Shown piece after piece: positions 18,494-27,744 of a DNA stretch of 64,000 nucleotides. Source of the DNA: Cupriavidus sp. AU9028. Its GTDB lineage: Bacteria > Pseudomonadota > Gammaproteobacteria > Burkholderiales > Burkholderiaceae. The notes under the pieces were generated by a model that had not been told where the DNA came from, searched no databases, and worked only from the letters and a program-made list of their open reading frames with translations. How positions within the stretch are numbered: the first letter of the stretch is position 1; the number at the start of each line of letters is the position of its first letter. The position numbers and the translations under genes are program-made. The stretch covers positions 62,001 to 126,000 of the forward strand of contig NZ_JAIMCG010000008.1 in NCBI RefSeq assembly GCF_019795295.1. The letters are read 5' to 3'.

Positions 18494-18997
18494 TCAGACC
18501 GAATAGGTCTTGTCGTTCTTGGTCAGGCTCCAGGCGCCCTGCGAATTTCCGCCCTGGTTGCCGCCGATCTTCTGCTGCGTGTACTTCCACTGCACGGCGG
18601 CGTACTTCAGCGAGAACCGGTCCGTCGGCAGGCCTTCGGACGCAACCTTGGCGTCCACCGCGCCCAGGATGGCGTTCTTCAGCTTGATCTCCAGGTACTT
18701 GACGCGCTTGCCCTCGCCGTCGGCGCGCATGAAGTCGATGGTCACTTCATCGAAGGTGGTGCCACCCGAGGCGTGCTGGTACAGCAGCGGGCTGACCACG
18801 TCCATGTCCTTGGTGAAGATCATTTCGCCATGCTCGCAGCGCTCCGCGGTATGACCGCCCGCGGTCGATGCGGTGGCCGAGCGCGGCTGCTTGATGGTGT
18901 GCTCCCAGCTGAGGACTTCGATCCAGTCCTTGTGATCCTTGTCCTGCGATTCGCCCTTGATGGCCGGGTTGCCGAACTTGATGTAGATATCCTTCAT
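18494..18997 (-). CDS. hcp: Hcp, T6SS tube protein (TssD)
   Basis: A 167-residue Hcp1-family protein starting MKDIYIKFGNPAIKGESQDK. It has WIEVLSWEH, FTKDMDVVSPLLYQHASGG and a C-terminal YAAVQWKYTQQ strand, as expected for the hexameric ring that stacks into the inner tube. It has no added C-terminal domain. A strong purine-rich ribosome site (GAGGGG) precedes the ATG, and three copies of the hexamer GAGATA lie just upstream. It is placed between tssC and tssE. Confidence 0.97.
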   Translation of the reverse strand: MKDIYIKFGNPAIKGESQDKDHKDWIEVLSWEHTIKQPRSATASTAGGHTAERCEHGEMIFTKDMDVVSPLLYQHASGGTTFDEVTIDFMRADGEGKRVKYLEIKLKNAILGAVDAKVASEGLPTDRFSLKYAAVQWKYTQQKIGGNQGGNSQGAWSLTKNDKTYSV

Positions 18998-19010
18998 GAG
19001 CCCCTCGATC

Positions 19011-19028
19011 GAGATAGAGATAGAGATA
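19011..19028. repeat. Hexanucleotide repeat in the hcp 5' leader
   Basis: Three exact tandem copies of GAGATA (read as TATCTC on the hcp coding strand) lie 14-31 bases upstream of the hcp start, just before its Shine-Dalgarno sequence. Such a short tandem repeat can change length by slippage and shift leader spacing; whether it does so here is unknown. Confidence 0.7.
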
Positions 19029-19064
19029 CTTTCTTCAACGCTTGGGTGTTGCCTGCTACCTCAA

Positions 19065-19096
19065 CCATCGGCCTTGCCGAAAGGCGCGGCCGATGG
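19065..19096 (-). terminator. Stem-loop after tssC
   Basis: A 9-base perfect stem (CCATCGGCC at 19065-19073 with GGCCGATGG at 19088-19096) begins 8 bases downstream of the tssC stop. No U-tract follows on the coding strand, so it may be an mRNA 3' stabiliser or a weak terminator separating tssBC from hcp. Confidence 0.45.
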
Positions 19097-19103
19097 ATGC
19101 CCG

Positions 19104-20588
19104 TCACGAGTTCGCCGCCTGCGGCAGGTCGGCGACCAGACGCAGGGAAATCGACAACTCGTCGAGCTGGAAATGCGGACGCAGGAACGCCACCGACCGG
19201 TAGGCGCCCGGCTTGCCCGGGATTTCCGAAACCTGGATGGACGCCTCGCGCAGGGGGAACTGCGCCTTCTGTTCCTGGCTCGCGTTGTCATCCAGCAGCA
19301 CATACTGCGAGATCCAGCGGTTCAGGAAGCTCTCGACGTTCTGCGCCGAGGCGAAGCTGCCGATCTTGTCGCGCATCATCGCCTTCAGGTAGTGCGCCAC
19401 GCGCGAGACCGAGAAGATGTACTGCAATTGCGCGGACAACACCGCATTGGCGTTGGCGCTGTCCGTGTTGTACTTCTTCGGCTTCTGCACCGACTGCGCG
19501 GCGAAGAAGGCGGCGTAGTCGGAGTTCTTGCAGTGGACCAGCGGGATGAAGCCCAGATCGCTGAGTTCCTTCTCACGGCGGTCCGTGATGGCGATCTCGG
19601 TCGGGCACTTCAGTGCGATCTCGCCATCGTCCGTCTTGAACGTGTGCGTGGGCAAGTCCTCGACCAGCCCGCCGCCCTCGACGCCGCGGATGGCCGCGCA
19701 CCAGCCGAAATCCTCGAAGGCTGCGGTCAGGCGCGCACCGAATGCCCACGCCGCGTTGCACCAGAGGTACTTCGAATGGTCGGTACCGTCGACATCCTCG
19801 ACGAAATTGAAGCCCTCGACCGTGGTGCCGTCCTTGGGGTTGTACGGCAGCCGGCCCAGGAAGCGCGGCATGGTCAGCCCGACGTAGCGCGAATCCTCCG
19901 ACTCCCGGAACGACTTCCACTTGGCATACTCGACCGTGTCGAACACCTTGGCCAGATCGCGCGGCTTGCCCAGGTCGGCAAAGGACTCCAGGCCCAGCAG
20001 CTCCGGCGAGGCCGACGCGATGAATGGCGCATGCGCGGCGGAGGCGACGTGCGACATCTGCTCGATGAAGTAGATGTCTTCCGGCTGGCGGGTGATTTCA
20101 TAATCGCCGATCAGCGTGCCAAACGGTGCGCCGCCGAAGGTGCCGAACTCCTCCTCGTACACCTTCTTGAACAGTGCACTCTGATCGAAGTCGATCGCGG
20201 TCTTGAAGTCGCGGACCAGGTCGCGCTTGGTCGCGTTCAGCACCTTGATCTTGATCATCTGCCCGGTCTGCGTCTCCTTGACCAGGTAAGACAGGCCGCG
20301 CCAGGTGCTCTCCAGCTTCTGGAACTCCGGCGCATGCATGACCGCGCTCAGTTGCGAGGAGATCAGTCGGTCCAGCTCGGCCACGCGCGCGTCCAGCGTC
20401 GCCGACAGGTTGTCGGAGACGACGACCGTACCGTCCAGCACCTCCTTGACCAGTTCTCCGATGATGTCCTTGGCACGGGCGTGCTCGGCATCCGACTTGG
20501 CCACCCGGCTCTGCTCGACGATCTCGTCCAGCAGGCTGGCATTGACGGCGGGAGCTGCCTGCGCGGCAGCGCTCTGGGTTTCATGCAT
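19104..20588 (-). CDS. tssC: T6SS sheath protein TssC (large subunit)
   Basis: A 494-residue TssC/VipB (EvpB) protein. Family features include TWRGLSYLVKETQTGQ, FGALIGDYEI-type sequence (here FGTLIGDYEITR), the ALWCNAAWAFG-like segment and a C-terminal SISLRLVADLP. TssC forms the contractile sheath with TssB. The ATG at 20588 overlaps the end of tssB, so the two are coupled; a GTG at 20597 is an alternative. Most family members are about 490-500 residues, so the gene is complete. Confidence 0.97.
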   Translation of the reverse strand: MHETQSAAAQAAPAVNASLLDEIVEQSRVAKSDAEHARAKDIIGELVKEVLDGTVVVSDNLSATLDARVAELDRLISSQLSAVMHAPEFQKLESTWRGLSYLVKETQTGQMIKIKVLNATKRDLVRDFKTAIDFDQSALFKKVYEEEFGTFGGAPFGTLIGDYEITRQPEDIYFIEQMSHVASAAHAPFIASASPELLGLESFADLGKPRDLAKVFDTVEYAKWKSFRESEDSRYVGLTMPRFLGRLPYNPKDGTTVEGFNFVEDVDGTDHSKYLWCNAAWAFGARLTAAFEDFGWCAAIRGVEGGGLVEDLPTHTFKTDDGEIALKCPTEIAITDRREKELSDLGFIPLVHCKNSDYAAFFAAQSVQKPKKYNTDSANANAVLSAQLQYIFSVSRVAHYLKAMMRDKIGSFASAQNVESFLNRWISQYVLLDDNASQEQKAQFPLREASIQVSEIPGKPGAYRSVAFLRPHFQLDELSISLRLVADLPQAANS

Positions 20589-21102
20589 CCTGGCCACCCT
20601 TCGGTTCGTCGCCGCCCTTGCCCAGTTGCCGCAGCGTCTCGGTATTGGTCAGCACTTCACTGAGCAGATCCTCCAGCTTGTCGTTGCCGGCCAGCTTGTT
20701 GCGCAGGTCGGCCAGCTTGGAGCGCGCCTCCAGCAGCTTGCGCAGCGGCTCGATCTGGTCCACCACCGCTTCCGGGCTGAAGTCGTCCAGCGAGCGGAAT
20801 TTCAGCTCCACGCCGAAGCGGCCGCCCTCTTCCGTCAGCGTGTTGGGCACCTGGAATGCCGCACGCGGCTCCACTGCCGACATCACGTCGTCGAAATTGT
20901 CCCGGTCGATGTTGACGAACTTGCGATCGCGCAGCTTGGGTTGCGCGACCTCGGACTGGCCGGACAGATCCGCGACCACGCCGACGACGAAGGGCAATTC
21001 CTTCTGCTCGATGGCGTCGCCCTTCTCGACGTCATACGTTAGTTGCACCCGGGGCGGGCGCACCTTCTGCAGGCGCTTCTGCACGCTTTCCTTCTTGGCC
21101 AT
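20581..21102 (-). CDS. tssB: T6SS sheath protein TssB (small subunit)
   Basis: A 173-residue TssB/VipA protein: the N-terminus is ESVQKRLQKVRPPRVQLTYD, followed by ELPFVVGVVADLSG and the conserved helix with PLRKLLEARSKLADLR. It pairs with TssC in the sheath, and its helices are engaged by ClpV after contraction. It lies about 70 bases after the TPR lipoprotein gene in the same operon. Confidence 0.97.
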   Translation of the reverse strand: MAKKESVQKRLQKVRPPRVQLTYDVEKGDAIEQKELPFVVGVVADLSGQSEVAQPKLRDRKFVNIDRDNFDDVMSAVEPRAAFQVPNTLTEEGGRFGVELKFRSLDDFSPEAVVDQIEPLRKLLEARSKLADLRNKLAGNDKLEDLLSEVLTNTETLRQLGKGGDEPKGGQDA

Positions 21103-21172
21103 GCGGATTCTCCGGTTGGTCCGGTCGTGGTTGTCTTGGATTGCCCGCCAGGGGCTCGAATAGCTGGCGCGA

Positions 21173-21817
21173 TCAGCGCAGTGCGCCGAACGGATCGCCG
21201 TTACCGCCGCGTGCCGGTGCTGCCGGTGCTGCCGGTGCCGCGGCCGCGGGCGCCGGTGCGGACGGCGTGGCCGCCGGCTTCACTGGCACGCGCTTGACCG
21301 GCGCCACACGGCGGCGCACCGGTGGCTTGGCCTTCTCCTCGGGGAACAGCACCTGCTCGCCGAGCGTTTCACGCAGCATCTTCGCCAGCAGCTGCGCGTC
21401 GGTGCGCACGTCTCCCGCCAGCTCGGTGTCGTCCCGCAATTCCAGCAGCGAGCGGCGCGCCACACGCAGCCCGCTTACCGCGAGAATGCTCTTGGCCTTG
21501 CGATCCGCGCCGTCGCGTTGCAACGCCTCTTCCGCCGCCACGATCGCCTGCGGGTATTTCTGGTCGGCGTACTGGATCTGCGCGATCTGCGTCCACGGTT
21601 CCTGCCGCGCCGGATTCGCCTTGGCGATCTGCTCGTACAGGCTTACCGCCTGCTCACGCTGGCCGCCCTGCAGCGCAGCCTCGGCCTTCGCCATGCTCTG
21701 GTCGAACGCCTCCTCCGATTGCGGACCGGCGACGCCGCCGGTGGCGGCACAACCCGAAAACAATGCGGCAGTGCCGAGTGCAATTGCAATAGAACGTGTA
21801 AAGCGAAAATGGAACAT
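21173..21817 (-). CDS. TPR lipoprotein of the T6SS operon
   Basis: A 214-residue protein with a lipoprotein signal ending ALFSGC, then two or three TPR-like helical repeats (EEAFDQSMAKAEAALQGG; QAVSLYEQIAKANP; YPQAIVAAEEALQRDG). The C-terminal tail is rich in Pro, Ala and Lys. The ATG at 21817 is chosen because the signal sequence begins directly after it; upstream codons are AT-rich and unlike a protein. Similar TPR lipoproteins head the tssB operon in Burkholderia-type T6SS clusters, some called TagM. Its exact role is not settled. It probably acts at the outer-membrane side of the trans-envelope complex. Confidence 0.8.
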   Translation of the reverse strand: MFHFRFTRSIAIALGTAALFSGCAATGGVAGPQSEEAFDQSMAKAEAALQGGQREQAVSLYEQIAKANPARQEPWTQIAQIQYADQKYPQAIVAAEEALQRDGADRKAKSILAVSGLRVARRSLLELRDDTELAGDVRTDAQLLAKMLRETLGEQVLFPEEKAKPPVRRRVAPVKRVPVKPAATPSAPAPAAAAPAAPAAPARGGNGDPFGALR

Positions 21818-22117
21818 GGCTCGATCCGTCGCGCGGCTTGTTGTTGACGTATTTGTTTCTATGCCGTTCTCGTCTTTCTGCGGAAAGCGAAGAAAAGGAA
21901 TGGAAAGCGATATTGGCCCAATCGGCGCGCAATAGTACACTCTGCGCGTCTTTGCTGACAACCGTGCCGCGAGAAGCCGCAACATGCGCATTCAATGGAA
22001 TTTAACTCTGTGTTCAGCCATTGATTTAACAATCGGCAAGGCACTTCATAATGTTGCCGCCCGTTTATCAGCCTGCGGCTTCACGTAGCACAAGCAAATA
22101 AGAGCAATCCGATTTGT
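21818..22117. promoter_or_regulatory. Divergent T6SS promoter region (tssB arm / tssJ arm)
   Basis: This 300-base AT-richer interval separates the two oppositely transcribed T6SS arms and must hold at least two promoters. I could not fix a convincing -35/-10 or sigma-54 element by eye. A 15-base sequence at 22028-22042 (AACAATCGGCAAGGC) is repeated exactly at 22792-22806, just before tssK. Confidence 0.55.
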
Positions 22118-22756
22118 ATGACTTTCTTACAATTTTCATTTGCCAGGCAAGCGCTGAAGGCCGCGCTCTGTACCTCTGCCGCATTGGCGCTTGCCGGGTG
22201 CGCGGTCGGCGGACAGGTGCTGGCCGGGGCAGCAGGCGGCGCGCTGGAGGCGCTGGGCATCAAGCCGTCCAGTGTGCCCGACGCACAGAAGCCGCCGCGA
22301 GACATTCCCCTGCGCCTGTACGCGGGCGCCAACCTGAATGCGGCCAATGACCGCAAGCCGGCGGCCCTGGTGGTAAGGGTCTACAAGCTGAAGGAAGCGA
22401 CGGCATTCCAGCAGGCCGCCTTCGACGTCTTCGTCGATCCGGCTCGGGAAAAGCAGGTACTTGGGGCGGAACTGGTCAACGTGCGCGAGATCACGCTGAT
22501 CCCTGGCCAGCGCTACGAAGTGATGGAAAAGGTTGCGCGCGAGGCCGGCGCGATCGGTGTGGTGGCGCTGTTCCGCAGCCCGGCACCACAGCGCTGGAAG
22601 TTCGCCTTCGACGCACAACAGGGAGAGAAGTCCGGAATCACCATTGGCTTGCACGCCTGCGCGATGACGCTGACCGCTGGCGAGCCATTGACGCCGAACG
22701 ATGGCGTGCCGCGCACCGCGCTCAACCTGTTGTCCACTACCAGTTGCAATGCGTGA
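22118..22756 (+). CDS. tssJ: T6SS outer-membrane lipoprotein TssJ
   Basis: A 212-residue protein with a lipoprotein signal ending LALAGC (Cys28) and a TssJ/SciN body: AGANLNAAND, ALVVRVYKLKEATAFQQA, the beta-sandwich segment GAELVNVREITLIPGQ and a C-terminal PQRWKFAFDAQQGE. TssJ anchors the membrane complex in the outer membrane and binds TssM. It is first in the plus-strand arm, followed 55 bases later by tssK. Confidence 0.93.
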   Translation: MTFLQFSFARQALKAALCTSAALALAGCAVGGQVLAGAAGGALEALGIKPSSVPDAQKPPRDIPLRLYAGANLNAANDRKPAALVVRVYKLKEATAFQQAAFDVFVDPAREKQVLGAELVNVREITLIPGQRYEVMEKVAREAGAIGVVALFRSPAPQRWKFAFDAQQGEKSGITIGLHACAMTLTAGEPLTPNDGVPRTALNLLSTTSCNA

Positions 22757-22791
22757 TCGCTGCAATAAGCATCAATGACGACCTGCAATTA

Positions 22792-22806
22792 AACAATCGG
22801 CAAGGC
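22792..22806 (+). repeat. Second copy of a 15-base direct repeat before tssK
   Basis: AACAATCGGCAAGGC occurs here, ending 5 bases before the tssK GTG, and exactly the same sequence occurs at 22028-22042 in the tssJ upstream region. In this copy the AAGG can serve as ribosome site; in the first copy it lies 75 bases before tssJ and cannot. Confidence 0.7.
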
Positions 22807-22811
22807 CTATC

Positions 22812-24158
22812 GTGAGCGATTCCGCCAAGATTCTTTGGGGCGAAGGACTGTTTCTTCGCCCGCAACATTTCCAGCAGCAGGACGCCTACCATGAAGCACG
22901 GCTTCATGCGACAGCGCATGCCATTCAGCCCTATTCATGGGGCGTGCGGCACGCGCGTTTCGACACCGACGCATTGTCCAGCGGAATACTTCGTGTCACG
23001 GAACTTTCACTGTTTTTTCCCGATGGCGAATGGTATTGCGCGCCCCAGAGCGACGATCTGCCGCCACCCGTGGCATTGAACAGTCTTCCCCCGGGCGTAT
23101 CGGAATCTGTTTTCCACCTGGCACTGCATCCGATGCGTAGCGCCGGGGGCAATTACCGGGAAGCAGCGGACGGCGCGCCCTCTTCCCGCTTCGTCGGCCA
23201 TCAGCGCGAAACCGCCGACCTGTTCACGGAGGCGGAGCCCGCCGCCATCATGTATCTGCGCAAAGCCGTCAAGCTGGTGGCCGACGGCGAGCCGCGCGAT
23301 CAGTATGTGTCTCTGCCTGTCGTCCGCGTGCGCCGTACCGCCACCGGCAGCTTCGAGCTGGATGAGAGCTTCGTTGCGCCGAGCCTGGCCATCAACGCCT
23401 CCGCGGTGCTTTACCAGAGGCTGCGCCGGCTGCTGGATGCGCTGCAGGCCAAGGTCAACGCGCTGTACGGCTTTCATCGCGAGCCGTCCAAGAACATCAT
23501 CGAGTTCCGCTCCGGCGATATCGCCTCGTTCTGGCTGCTGCATACGGCCAACGCGTCCTTTGCCGCGCTGTCGCATCTGTATCACCATCCGGAAACGCAT
23601 CCGGAGCGCCTGTTCCAGGAAATGCTGCGCATGGCCGGCGCGCTGATGACCTTCTCCAAGTCGTACACGCTGGCCGACCTGCCGGTCTACGACCATCGCG
23701 ATCCAGGCAAGGCCTTCGCCCAGCTCGACGGCATGGTGCGCGAACTGCTCGACACGGTGATTTCCACCCGCTACTTCGCCATCGCGCTGGACGAGTCGCG
23801 CCCCTCCTTCCACCTGGGACGCCTTGACTCCGGCAAGATCGACGACAAGACACGCTTCTACCTGTCGGTGTCCGCCGACATGCCCACCGTCGAGCTGGTC
23901 GAGGCCATTCCCGCCCGCTTCAAGGTGGGCGCGCCCGACGACGTCGACAAGCTCGTGCTGTCCTCGATGCCGGGCGTGCCGCTGTCCTATACGCCGCAGG
24001 TCCCGCCGGCCATTCCGGTGCGACCGGGCGCCTGCTACTTTGCCGTGGAGGCGCGCGGCCCGCTCTACGAGCGGATGCTGCAGGCCGGCACCATCACCAT
24101 CTACACCCCGGCCGGTATCCGGGAACTCAAACTTGAACTCATTGCGGTGACGTCATGA
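22812..24158 (+). CDS. tssK: T6SS baseplate-membrane linker TssK
   Basis: A 448-residue TssK/VasE (ImpJ) protein with the family N-terminus ILWGEGLFLRPQHFQQQD and SWGVRHARFD; the C-terminal domain includes FSKSYTLADLPVYDH and YFAIALDE. TssK trimers connect the baseplate to TssL/TssM. It starts with GTG and overlaps tssL by four bases (ATGA). Length is normal. Confidence 0.97.
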   Translation: MSDSAKILWGEGLFLRPQHFQQQDAYHEARLHATAHAIQPYSWGVRHARFDTDALSSGILRVTELSLFFPDGEWYCAPQSDDLPPPVALNSLPPGVSESVFHLALHPMRSAGGNYREAADGAPSSRFVGHQRETADLFTEAEPAAIMYLRKAVKLVADGEPRDQYVSLPVVRVRRTATGSFELDESFVAPSLAINASAVLYQRLRRLLDALQAKVNALYGFHREPSKNIIEFRSGDIASFWLLHTANASFAALSHLYHHPETHPERLFQEMLRMAGALMTFSKSYTLADLPVYDHRDPGKAFAQLDGMVRELLDTVISTRYFAIALDESRPSFHLGRLDSGKIDDKTRFYLSVSADMPTVELVEAIPARFKVGAPDDVDKLVLSSMPGVPLSYTPQVPPAIPVRPGACYFAVEARGPLYERMLQAGTITIYTPAGIRELKLELIAVTS

Positions 24159-24946
24159 CCACCACTTCGATGCCCTCGCTGTTTGGCGACACCCCGGCCG
24201 GACCCTCCGGCGCCGCGCCGGATTCGGGCGACGCCTCCCGGCATGCGCGCACGCTGCTGGACCTGCTGTACGACGGGTTCTTCATGCTGTTCCTGCTGCG
24301 AAATGGACAAGCGCCAGACAGCGCCGACGCGTTCCGCGACAAGGTGCGCGGGTTTCTGGACGAGTTCGATCGCGGAGCGCGGCGGCTGCAGGTTTCCGCC
24401 GACGATGTGTTCGATGCCAAGTACGCCTTCTGCGCCGCCATCGACGAGACCATTCTCGCCTCCAGCTTCGCCATTCGCCCCGAATGGGAGCGGCGGCCGC
24501 TGCAACTGGTGCTGTTCGGCGAACAGCTTGCCGGGGAAGCGTTTTTCACGCGGCTGGAGACGTTGCGCGCGCAAGGCGCGCCGCGGCTGCAGGCGCTGGA
24601 GGTCTTCCACATGTGCCTGCTGCTCGGATTCCGCGGCAAGTACATCCTCGAAGGGCCCGAAAAGCTCGCCTATCTGACCGCGCGGCTGGGCGACGAGATC
24701 GCGGCGATCAAGGGCAAGCGCGCACCGTTCGCCCCGCACTGGCCGCTGCCGGACAAGATCGCCCATACGCTGAAGCGCGAAACCCCGCTGTGGATCTTCG
24801 GCGCCGTGTTCGCGCTGATCGCCCTGCTGGCCTTCGTCGGCGTGTCCACCGTGCTGGACGGGCAGACCGCGGAGGCGATGCAGGACTACTCCCAGGTCAT
24901 CAAGCTGGGACCGCGGTTCTCGCATCTGACGATCTCCCTGCCCTGA
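24155..24946 (+). CDS. tssL: T6SS inner-membrane protein TssL (DotU type)
   Basis: A 263-residue short-form TssL. The cytoplasmic domain contains FLDEFDRGARR, DVFDAKYAFCAAIDE and the conserved GFRGKY after YLCLLLG-type sequence. One membrane helix (about residues 211-234, WIFGAVFALIALLAFVGV) precedes a short periplasmic tail. It has no peptidoglycan-binding OmpA domain, so a separate protein must supply anchoring; the OmpA-like protein at 54883 is the candidate. Confidence 0.95.
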   Translation: MTTTSMPSLFGDTPAGPSGAAPDSGDASRHARTLLDLLYDGFFMLFLLRNGQAPDSADAFRDKVRGFLDEFDRGARRLQVSADDVFDAKYAFCAAIDETILASSFAIRPEWERRPLQLVLFGEQLAGEAFFTRLETLRAQGAPRLQALEVFHMCLLLGFRGKYILEGPEKLAYLTARLGDEIAAIKGKRAPFAPHWPLPDKIAHTLKRETPLWIFGAVFALIALLAFVGVSTVLDGQTAEAMQDYSQVIKLGPRFSHLTISLP

Positions 24947-24983
24947 CGTCGCCGATCCCCCTCCATCCCCTTTCGAGGTCGCC

Positions 24984-27734
24984 ATGATGCCAACCACGTC
25001 GCTGCCGTCGGCCGTGCTAGCCAACCTGCTCGCCCAGGGAACGCGGCTGATCGCCATCGATGCGCCGCTGGCGGAGGCCAACCTGGTCGTCGAGCGCCTC
25101 ACCGCGCGCGAGGCGGTGTCGCAACCGTTCCTCATCGAACTGGATTGCCTGTCGCCCTCCGCGGCTCTCGATACGGTCGAACTGGCGCGGCAGGAAATCA
25201 CGCTGCGGCTGATGCTCGCCGATGGCCGCTATCGCGCCTGGCACGGCTTCGTGGTTGACTGCGCGTCCCTTGGAGGCGACGGCGGTCTGGCACGGTACCG
25301 CCTCACCGTCGCCCCGTGGCTGGAGCGGCTGCGCGGCCGGCTGGACTGCTTCGTCTATCAGGACAAGACCACCCAGCAGATCCTCGAGGAAGTCTTCGCC
25401 GACTATCCCGCCGCCAACTTCCAGTTCGCCATCTCGCAGCCGCTGCGGCGCCGCTCGATCTGTGCGCAGTATCGCGAGAGCGATTTCGACTTCGTCCATC
25501 GCCTGCTCGCCGAGGACGGCCTGTCGTACCGCTTCGAGCATCTGCAGGGCGAGGACGACAAACCCGACGGCAACCAGGCACGGCATCGGCTGGTCGTGTT
25601 CGACAACGATGCCGAACGGCCCTCCTGCCCGCAGCCGGAGATCCGCTTCCATCGGGCCGACATGACCGAGGCCAGCGACACCATGACCGGCTGGACTTCG
25701 TGCCACAGCGTCGGTAGCAACGCCGTCACGGTATCGTCGTGGGACTACAAGACACTGTCCGCCCTCTCGGCCCAGGTCACCGCCACCGCCGTCCCCGGCG
25801 AATTGCCGACCCTCGAATCTTTCGACGGACGCGGCGCCTATCGCTTCGAGGACGGCGCGGGCGCGACGCGCCAGGCAACCCGGCGCATGCAGGCCGAGGA
25901 AAGCGGCTTCGTGCGGTGGCATGGCGAAGGCACCGTGCGCCAGCTGGCCGCCGGGCAACGCTTCCGCCTGACGGGCCATTTTGCCGACGAGGCAACGGAG
26001 TACGTCGCGCTGTCCATTCGGCACGAAGCCGCCAACAACCTCGGCGCCGACGTCGCCAGATTGATCGGCACCACGCAGATCGAGGCAGGCGGCTACCGCA
26101 ATACCGTCGAGGCCGTGCGTGCGGACGCGCCGATCGCCCCGCGCTGGCGCGCCAAGCCGACCGCGCCCGAGGGGCAGACCGCGATCGTCATTGCCGAAGG
26201 CGATGCACCACTGCTGACCGATCGCGACCATCGCGTGCGCATTCGCTTTCCGTGGCTGCGCGCTCCGTTGCCCGCCGGGCAAGCTCCGGCGTTCGCCGAC
26301 CCTGATTCCGACGACCGCTCGCAGGCCACCGCCTGGGTACGCGTGGCGGGCGCCACGGCCGGGCCGAACTGGGGCGCGCACCACGTTCCCCGAGTCGGCA
26401 CGGAACTGCTGCTGACGTTCCTCGATGGCGACATCGACCGCCCGCTGGCAACGACGCAGCTGCATAACCAGCAGGACAATCCGCCCTGGCCGAACGACGA
26501 CAAGCCGCTGGCGACGCTCCTGTCCGGCTGGCACACCGAGGGCCTCGGGGGCAACGGCTACAACCAGTGGGTCGTCGACGACACCAAGGGGCAGCTGCGC
26601 ATGCGGCTGGCGAGTTCCGCTGCCGACAGCCAGCTCAACCTCGGATACCTCGTCGCCCAGGGACCGCGCGATGCCCAGCGCGGCGCCTGGCGCGGCAGTG
26701 GAGCCGAGCTGCGCACCGATGCATGGGCCATCGTGCGCGCCGGCCAAGGGGTGTTGCTGAGCACCACCGTGCGCCCACGCGCCGGCGGCACCGTGATGGG
26801 CGTCCCGGAAGCGACCCGCCTGCTGCGCGGCGCCCAGCGCACCGCCGAGCGGCTCTCCACCGCCGCCCGCACGCAGCACGCTGCCCCGCTCGCCGCCAAC
26901 GCGGCATTCGATCCTCTGCTGTCGGCCATCGACCCGGAACTGGGCGGCCACCATCCGGACAGCGTCAACGGCCAGCGCGCCGTGCAGCCGGACGGCAACC
27001 CGGTCGAGCGCTTCGCCGAGCCCTTGCTCGTCGCCGAGTCCCCGATGGCCATCACCATTGCCAGCGCGGAAACGACTGCCGTCTACGCTGGCCGCCATCT
27101 GCACGGCACCTCCCAGTCCGACCTGCACGTCGCGGCCGGCAAGACCATTGCCATGGCGGCGGCGCGCGGCGTATCGCTGTTCGTCCAGCGCGATGGCGCC
27201 CGCGTCGTCGCAGCCAACGGCGCCGTCTCCGTCCAGGCGCACGATGGACCGATGCGTGTCCTCGCCGACAAGGACGTCCTCGTGACCTCCAGCAACGACG
27301 CCATCGAGATCCTGGCGCAGAAGACGATCGTGCTGCACGGCGGCGACTCGCTGATCCGGCTCGAAGGCAATGCCATCACCTTCGAAACGCCAGGGCTCTT
27401 CGAAGTCAAGGGCGCCTCGCATGCCTTCTCCGGGCCCGGCGGCAACGCCGCCCCGCTGGCGGCGCTGCCCACCGGCGCCACCGCGCTGGACCACTGGATC
27501 GAGATCGACCATCGCGACGCCGAAGGCGAGCCGTTCGCCGGCCAGGCCTACAAGATCCATTTCAAGGACGGCCAGGTCATCTCCGGCAAGCTCGACGCCA
27601 ACGGCCACGCCCGCCACGAAGGCGTGCCGCCCGAAGCCGTCCGCGTCGAATACGAAATGCCGCCTCCCGGCGAGGACAAGCCGTGGGATCCCATCGCCAA
27701 CCTGATCCAGGCCTCGCGCTCCAAGCTCGGATAA
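24984..27734 (+). CDS. vgrG: VgrG2 with C-terminal transthyretin-like extension
   Basis: A 916-residue VgrG with the usual gp27-like half (YRESDFDFVHRLLAEDGLSY), gp5 OB fold (NWGAHHVPRVGTELLLTFLDG) and DUF2345 beta-helix. After the helix (FEVKGASHAFSGPGG) comes an extra domain of about 85 residues: WIEIDHRDAEGEPFAGQAYK, then a beta-rich GKLDANGHARHEG segment. This resembles the transthyretin-like extensions that bind cargo in other systems. The gene lies 37 bases after tssL, and its stop is 10 bases before the effector gene, so this VgrG probably carries that effector directly. Confidence 0.95.
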   Translation: MMPTTSLPSAVLANLLAQGTRLIAIDAPLAEANLVVERLTAREAVSQPFLIELDCLSPSAALDTVELARQEITLRLMLADGRYRAWHGFVVDCASLGGDGGLARYRLTVAPWLERLRGRLDCFVYQDKTTQQILEEVFADYPAANFQFAISQPLRRRSICAQYRESDFDFVHRLLAEDGLSYRFEHLQGEDDKPDGNQARHRLVVFDNDAERPSCPQPEIRFHRADMTEASDTMTGWTSCHSVGSNAVTVSSWDYKTLSALSAQVTATAVPGELPTLESFDGRGAYRFEDGAGATRQATRRMQAEESGFVRWHGEGTVRQLAAGQRFRLTGHFADEATEYVALSIRHEAANNLGADVARLIGTTQIEAGGYRNTVEAVRADAPIAPRWRAKPTAPEGQTAIVIAEGDAPLLTDRDHRVRIRFPWLRAPLPAGQAPAFADPDSDDRSQATAWVRVAGATAGPNWGAHHVPRVGTELLLTFLDGDIDRPLATTQLHNQQDNPPWPNDDKPLATLLSGWHTEGLGGNGYNQWVVDDTKGQLRMRLASSAADSQLNLGYLVAQGPRDAQRGAWRGSGAELRTDAWAIVRAGQGVLLSTTVRPRAGGTVMGVPEATRLLRGAQRTAERLSTAARTQHAAPLAANAAFDPLLSAIDPELGGHHPDSVNGQRAVQPDGNPVERFAEPLLVAESPMAITIASAETTAVYAGRHLHGTSQSDLHVAAGKTIAMAAARGVSLFVQRDGARVVAANGAVSVQAHDGPMRVLADKDVLVTSSNDAIEILAQKTIVLHGGDSLIRLEGNAITFETPGLFEVKGASHAFSGPGGNAAPLAALPTGATALDHWIEIDHRDAEGEPFAGQAYKIHFKDGQVISGKLDANGHARHEGVPPEAVRVEYEMPPPGEDKPWDPIANLIQASRSKLG

Positions 27735-27744
27735 CACGACAAAC

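Noticed and set aside
12024-19549. Plus-strand frames of more than 1000 codons opposite clpV, tssG and tssF
   Set aside because: They run across several real gene boundaries on the other strand, lack ribosome sites and have shadow-type composition.
21818-22117. Sigma-54 promoter for the divergent T6SS arms
   Set aside because: Looked for a TGGC-N8-TTGC type element on both strands and did not find a convincing match.
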